Below are positions 1-4,064 of a stretch of DNA of 5,546 nucleotides, piece after piece. Within the stretch, counting starts at the first letter, position 1, and every line of letters begins with the position of its first letter. The DNA comes from Rubrimonas sp036735545 (GTDB lineage: Bacteria; Pseudomonadota; Alphaproteobacteria; Rhodobacterales; Rhodobacteraceae). The DNA is taken from contig DAINOD010000136.1 in assembly GCA_036735545.1 (NCBI GenBank), forward strand, positions 1 through 5,546, given 5' to 3'. Position numbers and translations under genes: made by a program. The notes under the pieces were generated by a model. It made no database searches and was not told where the DNA came from. It was given only the letters and a program-made list of their open reading frames with translations.

Positions 1-90
1 CGGTGTGCGACGAGCCGCCACGGTCCCGCGGCTGCGTCACGCGTCCCCCATCCGCTAAGCTCGCGCGGTCGGAGGAACTGGGGGCGCGAC
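1..90. other. Upstream region of the + strand pair; no gene or clear promoter seen
   Basis: This short leader precedes the FMN reductase-like gene. The reading frame of that gene is open through the whole stretch to the window edge, but it contains no ATG, GTG, TTG or CTG codon in frame before position 91. The conceptual residues here (rich in Arg, Ser and Pro) do not look like part of the flavodoxin fold. I see no convincing -35/-10 pair, no obvious operator palindrome and no RNA gene. A promoter for the + strand pair could lie here or outside the window. Confidence 0.4.
71..76 (+). promoter_or_regulatory. Probable Shine-Dalgarno sequence (GGAGGA) for the FMN reductase-like gene
   Basis: GGAGGA ends 14 bases before the GTG at 91, longer than the usual 5-10 base spacing. 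GTG-91 is nevertheless the only conventional start codon in frame between the window edge and the conserved N-terminal beta strand of the product, so the match supports that start. The G-run at 80-84 is a weaker alternative with closer spacing. Confidence 0.45.
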
Positions 91-744
91 GTGCGGGTCT
101 TGGTGTTTCTGGGCTCGGTCCGCGACAGCACGCCTCCGCGCCCTGCGCGTCTGGGCCTGCGGGTCGCGCGCGCCTGCGTCCGGCGCCTTGCGACCAGGGG
201 GGCGGACGCCGAATTGGTCGACCCGCTGGACGTGGAGCATGGCGGCGTCTTCAAGCCCCATTTCGCCTATGCCCGCGGAAAGGCGCCGACGGCGCTGGAG
301 GCGTTGGCAGGGCGCATCGCGGCGGCCGACGGCTACGTCATGGTCAGCCCGGAATACAACCATTCCATGAGCCCCGCGCTGGCGCACCTGCTGAACCACT
401 TCGGCAGCGGGCTGTTCAGCTACAAGCCCAGCCTGATCGCGACCTATTCCGCCGGACAGTGGGGCGGGGCGCGGGCGGCGATCGGGATGCGGACTTTCCT
501 GTCGGAACTGGGCTGCCTGCCGGTGTCGGCGATGATCCATCTGCCCAGGGCTCAGGAGGCGCTGGCGGAAGACGGCGCCTGGGCCGAGGGCGAGGACGGC
601 GCGGCGTGGGACGGCTACGTCGATCGCGGCGTGGCGCAACTGCTGTGGTGGGCGGCCGCGGCCCGGCGCGCGCGCGGGGACGCCGCCGCCCCGGAGCGGC
701 CGGGCGCCTTCGACCGCGACCCCTCCCAGCGCAACGCGCCATGA
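91..744 (+). CDS. NAD(P)H-dependent FMN reductase-like flavoprotein (flavodoxin fold)
   Basis: The 217-residue product probably binds FMN and is reduced by NAD(P)H in the cytoplasm, as is usual for the NADPH-dependent FMN reductase family (flavodoxin-like fold). Seen in the sequence: an N-terminal hydrophobic strand leading into GSVRDST at residues 8-14, the expected flavin-phosphate loop; SPEYNHSMSPAL at 86-97, matching the family's PEYN motif that contacts the isoalloxazine ring; and YSAGQWGGARA at 119-129, a second conserved flavin-site loop. The length is slightly above the usual 180-200 residues because of an Ala/Arg/Pro-rich tail after about residue 175 that looks non-conserved. The GTG start is chosen because it lies immediately before the first strand and no other start codon exists in frame upstream within the window. 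The stop overlaps the next gene's start in ATGA, so the two genes are probably translationally coupled. The physiological acceptor is unknown; a quinone or metal-ion reductase role cannot be excluded. Confidence 0.85.
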   Translation: MRVLVFLGSVRDSTPPRPARLGLRVARACVRRLATRGADAELVDPLDVEHGGVFKPHFAYARGKAPTALEALAGRIAAADGYVMVSPEYNHSMSPALAHLLNHFGSGLFSYKPSLIATYSAGQWGGARAAIGMRTFLSELGCLPVSAMIHLPRAQEALAEDGAWAEGEDGAAWDGYVDRGVAQLLWWAAAARRARGDAAAPERPGAFDRDPSQRNAP

Positions 745-1514
745 TCGCGCCGGGCGGCGAGCGCGGGGGCTGGCTCGATGCGCCCGACGCGTTGACGGCG
801 GCCCTTGTCGCCGTCCTGCGCGGGCGGCGCGGCGCGCGCATCGCGATCCCGGACGATCTCGGCGGCGCGCATGCGTCGGACGACGTCGGACCCGATCACC
901 TCGTCCTCGCCCTGGCCCTCGGCGCCGCGCAGGCGCGCGGGCCTGCCGCGGCGCAGGCGCAGGCGGCGGCGCTGCTGCGCGCGGCCACGGGAGCGGCGGC
1001 GGGGATCGACGAGCCTGCGGAACCGCCGCCGCCGCTGCCGGAGGCCGACGCGCTCTCGCCGCGCGGCCTGCGGCTGCGCCGCGCGCTCGTCCACCTCGCC
1101 GCCGCGCGGGGCGCGCAGGAGGTCGAGCGGGCGGGACTGCCTGCCGGCGCGGTTGCGGTCAGCGCCGCCTGCACCCTGTGCTTCGCCTGCGTTCCCGCCT
1201 GCCCCACGGCCGCGCTGCGGGCGGAGGGCGCGACGCTGGCCTTCGCCGAGGACGCCTGCGTGCAGTGCGGACGGTGCGCGGAGATCTGTCCGGAGAACGC
1301 GGTGACGTTGCTGCCGCGGTTGCGGCGCGATCCGCCGGTGGTGACGCTGGTGGCGGACGCGCCCGCGACCTGCTCCGAATGCGGCGCTCGGTTCGGCGCG
1401 CGGCGGGCGCTCGACGGCGTGCGGGCGCGGCTGGAGGCGACGGGCTGGGCGGAGAAGCACCCGGAGCTTCTGGCGCGGCTCGGCTGGTGCGAGGGGTGCC
1501 GCGCGCGGGTTTGA
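741..1514 (+). CDS. 4Fe-4S dicluster protein with C-terminal four-cysteine module
   Basis: This 257-residue protein is probably a cytoplasmic electron carrier. No signal peptide or membrane segment is seen. Residues 1-90 form an Ala-rich region with a weakly helical pattern (DHLVLALALGAAQ near 52-64). A Pro-rich linker follows at about 92-100. The ferredoxin core has two classic motifs: C144-x2-C147-x2-C150-x3-C154-P and C173-x2-C176-x2-C179-x3-C183-P, predicting two [4Fe-4S] clusters. The tail carries C211-x2-C214 followed by GARFG, then C250-x2-C253 at the very end, a likely zinc-ribbon or rubredoxin-like site. From memory, this ferredoxin core plus tail matches the C-terminal part of longer (about 650-residue) 4Fe-4S proteins found beside TorD-type chaperones and molybdoenzymes. 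The present protein would be a half-length version. Start: ATG overlapping the upstream TGA (ATGA) with no strong ribosome site, suggesting coupling. The same frame stays open to position 3, but that upstream part is antisensible only as a shadow of the FMN reductase-like gene. Its electron partner is unknown; the adjacent flavoprotein is the obvious candidate. Confidence 0.85.
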   Translation: MIAPGGERGGWLDAPDALTAALVAVLRGRRGARIAIPDDLGGAHASDDVGPDHLVLALALGAAQARGPAAAQAQAAALLRAATGAAAGIDEPAEPPPPLPEADALSPRGLRLRRALVHLAAARGAQEVERAGLPAGAVAVSAACTLCFACVPACPTAALRAEGATLAFAEDACVQCGRCAEICPENAVTLLPRLRRDPPVVTLVADAPATCSECGARFGARRALDGVRARLEATGWAEKHPELLARLGWCEGCRARV

Positions 1515-1544
1515 GGCCCGGCCGCCACGGCCTGCTCAGCAGGC
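1514..1544. terminator. GC-rich inverted repeats between convergent genes; possible weak bidirectional terminator
   Basis: The two convergent genes end 21 bases apart. Here GGCCG (1520-1524) pairs with CGGCC (1528-1532) across a 3-base loop, and next to it GCCTGC (1530-1535) pairs with GCAGGC (1539-1544) around TCA, the reverse of the chaperone stop codon. A competing pairing AGGCC (1514-1518) with GGCCT (1529-1533) is also possible. No T tract follows on either strand, so this is not a canonical intrinsic terminator. It may slow converging polymerases, or simply be chance in GC-rich DNA. Confidence 0.3.
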
Positions 1545-2162
1545 TTCGGCGCATGCCTCGCACAGCGCCGCGACCAGACGGGCGAGCGGCAGATAGGGGC
1601 TCGCAGCGCCTCCCGGCGCCTGCGCGATGGACTGGGCGAAGGCTGGCGCCCAGCGGTCGGGGAAGGCCGAGACGAACTCCGCCGCCGGGCCGGCGTCGCC
1701 AGTGCGCGCCGCCTCCGCCCACAGATAGGCGGCGAATTCGAGCTGGGCGACGACGTGGTCGTTGAGGTCGAGGAACCCGTCCGCCTTCTGAAGCCCCGCC
1801 GATGCGTAGCGGGCGGAGAGTTCGGCCTCGGCGGGGCCCATCACGGTCCCCTCCAGATAGAGCCCGGCGTTGAGCGGCGCCGGGGCCGGGGGCGTCAGAA
1901 AGAGCCGCGCATAGTGGACCCGCAAGGCCGCGTCGTCGGCGAATGTCGCGGCGCGGGCCACGGCCGCCGCCTCCTCCTGCGCGTCGAGCCCGCAGGCGCC
2001 GAGCGCCGCGACGAGATCGTCGGGAAGGCAGTCGCGGAAGGCGGCGCAGAAGCCCTCGCCCTTCGGCTCGGTGAAGGCGCGGGCCAGCAGCAGGAACGCC
2101 TCGGCGCGCGCCGGGGCCGGCGCGATGTCGGCCGCCCCCGCCAGCGCCGTCTGCTCACTCAC
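1536..2162 (-). CDS. TorD/DmsD-family molybdoenzyme chaperone
   Basis: The 208-residue product is a probable cytoplasmic redox-enzyme maturation chaperone. Members of this family bind the Tat signal peptide and the apo-form of a molybdoenzyme, holding it until the cofactor is inserted. Seen in the sequence: a nearly all-helical, Ala-rich protein of the usual family length (about 190-230); YARLFLTPPAPAPLN at 84-98, corresponding to the family's Y-x2-LF...P motif; and LNDHVVAQLEFAAYL at 133-147, corresponding to the signature (E/N)DH-x3-(E/Q)L-x-F helix. It is the last gene of the molybdoenzyme operon and overlaps the NrfD-type gene by 8 bases (GTG start inside the upstream gene's end), with no clear ribosome site, which suggests translational coupling. 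Its most likely client is the catalytic subunit encoded upstream. The last eight residues are CEACAEAC, an unusual cysteine cluster at the extreme C terminus. No signal peptide is seen, as expected. Confidence 0.88.
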   Translation of the reverse strand: MSEQTALAGAADIAPAPARAEAFLLLARAFTEPKGEGFCAAFRDCLPDDLVAALGACGLDAQEEAAAVARAATFADDAALRVHYARLFLTPPAPAPLNAGLYLEGTVMGPAEAELSARYASAGLQKADGFLDLNDHVVAQLEFAAYLWAEAARTGDAGPAAEFVSAFPDRWAPAFAQSIAQAPGGAASPYLPLARLVAALCEACAEAC

Positions 2163-3273
2163 GGTCGGCGCCGGGCCCGAGGTTCAGCAGCGCGCCGCCG
2201 AGGAAGTGGATGGCCACCGCCGCCGACAGCGCCGCGCCGGCGACGAGCCATTCGTGCATCGACGGCGTGTAGGGGATCAGGCCGTGGACCCACGAGCCCT
2301 TGAACAGCGGCACGAGTTGTCCGCCGACGATGAACTCGTAGTGCCCGATGAAAAGGCCCACGAGGGCCAGCAGCGCCGCCACGGGGCCCAGCGCGCCCTC
2401 CCGGATCGTGGTCGAGAGGATGGCGATGGGCGCGACGATGCACAGGATCACCTCGATGTGGAACAGCGGCCCCGACAGGATGTGGGACCAGACCTGCAAC
2501 CCCTCCTGATTGGCGTAGAGACCGGTCGCCATGCGGCTCATCAGCAGGGCGAAGTGGACGAACAGCGCCACCGCCAGCAGTCGCGCCGCCGCCCGCCCCG
2601 CGCCGAAGCGCGCCCCGCCGGCCATCAGCACCGCAAGCGCCAGCCCGCCCACCGCCGCCTCGACAAGGAAGGCGACGGGGACATGGCCGCCGAACCAGAA
2701 CGGCCGCATCGCCATCATGCCGTAGACCGAGCCCGCGATCAGCGCGAGCACGGCGGCGACGGCGAACAGCGCCATGCCGGCCGCGTCGCCCGCCGCCCGC
2801 GTCCCGGCCCGCTCGCGCAGGATCAGCACGGCGAGCAGCGCCGCATAGACCGCCACCAGCGTGAACTTCCACCACAGCGGCGACAGCACCTGGAAGCTGA
2901 TGAAGATCGCGTAGAGCGCCCTCAGCGGATAGCCCAGTTCCATGAACAGCGCGATCCCGCCGGCGACGAGCGAGGCCACGGCCGCCATCAGCGCAGGGCG
3001 CACCAGCGGCGCGAAGGCGATCTGCCCGAAGCCGAGCGCGAGGCCCGCCACCATGGCGGCGCCGACCGAAAGCATGAAGAAGTAGTCGTAGGCGACGATG
3101 GGCACGCCCCACATCACGCCTTCGGAGGTGGTGTTGTAGATCGCGTGGCCTTGGGACATGAGCCCCGAGACGACCACGAAGGCGCAGACCGCGAAGGCGA
3201 TCGCGGCGACCGCGCCGATGACGAGGGCGGGCGCGCCGCCGCTGCGGGCGTATCCGGCGTCGATGGAAGCCAT
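2155..3273 (-). CDS. NrfD/PsrC-type quinone-interacting membrane subunit of a molybdoenzyme complex
   Basis: This 372-residue polytopic membrane protein is the likely anchor and quinone-reactive subunit of the CISM encoded by the operon. Hydrophobic segments are visible at about residues 14-38, 61-88, 93-113, 118-152, 164-189, 194-219, 230-253, 262-288, 294-317 and 340-365, giving roughly ten passes; 118-152 is long and could fold differently. NrfD/PsrC family members have eight or more helices, carry no haem in characterised cases, and exchange electrons between quinone and the 4Fe-4S subunit. Family-like features include N47 with a following WG (55-56), YDYFF at 62-66, and conserved charged or polar residues within segments (E112, H240, H272, E274, H311, E313, H340, E341). 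The ATG start follows GGGAGGG with 7-base spacing. It lies 17 bases after the ferredoxin subunit gene and overlaps the chaperone gene by 8 bases. The NrfD type, rather than DmsC, argues against a classical DmsABC or SoeABC assignment. No cleavable signal is evident. Confidence 0.88.
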   Translation of the reverse strand: MASIDAGYARSGGAPALVIGAVAAIAFAVCAFVVVSGLMSQGHAIYNTTSEGVMWGVPIVAYDYFFMLSVGAAMVAGLALGFGQIAFAPLVRPALMAAVASLVAGGIALFMELGYPLRALYAIFISFQVLSPLWWKFTLVAVYAALLAVLILRERAGTRAAGDAAGMALFAVAAVLALIAGSVYGMMAMRPFWFGGHVPVAFLVEAAVGGLALAVLMAGGARFGAGRAAARLLAVALFVHFALLMSRMATGLYANQEGLQVWSHILSGPLFHIEVILCIVAPIAILSTTIREGALGPVAALLALVGLFIGHYEFIVGGQLVPLFKGSWVHGLIPYTPSMHEWLVAGAALSAAVAIHFLGGALLNLGPGADRE

Positions 3274-3280
3274 GGCTCAG

Positions 3281-3287
3281 CCCTCCC
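3281..3287 (-). promoter_or_regulatory. Shine-Dalgarno sequence (GGGAGGG) for the NrfD-type gene
   Basis: On the - strand, GGGAGGG ends 7 bases before the ATG at 3273, within the 17-base gap after the ferredoxin subunit gene. This is near-ideal spacing and fixes the start. Confidence 0.7.
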
Positions 3288-3290
3288 TGC

Positions 3291-4046
3291 TCAGGCGCGC
3301 GCCGAGCGGTCGCCCGGCACCTTGGGCGACCCGCCGCCCGCGAGGTAATAGACCTTGGGCTTGTTGCCCGTCTCCTCCTTGAGCCGGACGCCGCCCTTCT
3401 GCGCGATCAGCGCGTTGACGTGGCTCTCCGGGTTGTCGAGATCGCCGAAGTAGCGCGCCTTGGGCGCGCAGACGCGGACGCAGGCGGGGGTGTATTCCTT
3501 GGTCGCCGGATCGTCCTCGTCGAGGTCGGCGACGCCCGCCGGCGCCTTGCTGATCTTGTGGTAGCAGAACGTGCACTTCGACACGACGCCCTTGGGCTGG
3601 ATGCCGATCCCGAGCGAGGCGTCCTGCACCTGCTCGGGCATCTGGTAGGGCGGGCTCCAGGTCCGGCTCGCGTCGCCGGGGAAGATCGCGCGCAGGTCAG
3701 GCTCGATGGTCGGCCGCTCGTCGGAATAGAAGCGGACGCCGTAGGGGCAGGCGATCATGCAGTACTTGCAGCCGATGCACTTGTTCCAGTCCACCAGCAC
3801 CACGCCGTCCTCGGTCTTGTAGGTGGCCTTGGTCGGGCAGACGTCGACGCAGGAGGGGTTCTCGCACTGCATGCACGGGCGCGGCAGCCAGTGCATCTGC
3901 ACGTTGGGATAGGTCCCCTCGTGGTAGTAGAGCACGTCCTGCCAGCTCTCCCCCGGCAGGCGGTTGTTCTCCATGGCGCAGGCCGTCGAGCACGCCTGAC
4001 AGCCGGTGCACTTCTCAAGGTCGATGACCATTCCCCATTTGGGCAT
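3291..4046 (-). CDS. Four-cluster 4Fe-4S electron-transfer subunit (DmsB/PsrB/NrfC type) of the molybdoenzyme
   Basis: The 251-residue product should pass electrons between the catalytic molybdenum subunit and the NrfD-type membrane subunit. Sixteen cysteines form four motifs: C13-x2-C16-x2-C19-x3-C23; C58-x2-C61-x4-C66-x3-C70-P; C90-x2-C93-x2-C96-x3-C100-P; and C158-x2-C161-x27-C189-x3-C193. This is the standard four [4Fe-4S] layout of the family, whose usual length is about 190-250. Two extra stretches stand out: about 57 residues between C100 and C158, and a 27-residue acidic loop (ending DLDEDDPATKE) inside the fourth motif. The last motif reads C-A-P instead of the common C-P. The conserved ARYFGDLDNPES follows at 197-208. 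No signal peptide is present, and family members of this type are commonly co-exported with the Tat-dependent catalytic subunit. The ATG start has GGGGAGG upstream with 9-base spacing. The gene lies 18 bases downstream of the catalytic gene and 17 bases upstream of the membrane subunit gene. The C-terminal ~40 residues are poorly conserved-looking and basic. Confidence 0.93.
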   Translation of the reverse strand: MPKWGMVIDLEKCTGCQACSTACAMENNRLPGESWQDVLYYHEGTYPNVQMHWLPRPCMQCENPSCVDVCPTKATYKTEDGVVLVDWNKCIGCKYCMIACPYGVRFYSDERPTIEPDLRAIFPGDASRTWSPPYQMPEQVQDASLGIGIQPKGVVSKCTFCYHKISKAPAGVADLDEDDPATKEYTPACVRVCAPKARYFGDLDNPESHVNALIAQKGGVRLKEETGNKPKVYYLAGGGSPKVPGDRSARA

Positions 4047-4055
4047 GTCTCAGGG

Positions 4056-4062
4056 CCTCCCC
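4056..4062 (-). promoter_or_regulatory. Shine-Dalgarno sequence (GGGGAGG) for the 4Fe-4S subunit gene
   Basis: On the - strand, GGGGAGG ends 9 bases before the ATG at 4046, inside the 18-base gap after the catalytic subunit stop. It supports the chosen start, which lies directly before the first cluster motif. Confidence 0.65.
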
Positions 4063-4064
4063 GG

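Noticed and set aside
3..740. Possible N-terminal extension of the 4Fe-4S protein to a 503-residue fusion
   Set aside because: The frame is open, but it is out of phase with the clearly real flavodoxin-fold gene, and its translation is Arg/Gly/Pro-rich low-complexity. The ATG at 741 fits the ATGA overlap.
91..744. ArsH (organoarsenical-linked FMN reductase) as identity of the flavoprotein, which would support an arsenic locus
   Set aside because: The protein has a PEYNHS-type flavin motif and GSVRDST loop typical of the general FMN reductase family, and does not show the SPERHG-like motif I associate with ArsH.
2071..3348. A 425-codon open frame on the + strand, rich in His, Arg, Gln and Asp
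   Set aside because: It is antisense to the NrfD-type membrane protein gene; the hydrophilic His/Arg/Asp bias is what the complement of a Leu/Val/Ala-rich membrane gene gives.
2155..4046. Assignment as SoeABC sulfite dehydrogenase or DmsABC DMSO reductase
   Set aside because: The membrane subunit looks NrfD/PsrC-like rather than DmsC-like, and the chaperone follows it directly; not strong enough to name, but enough not to adopt these symbols.
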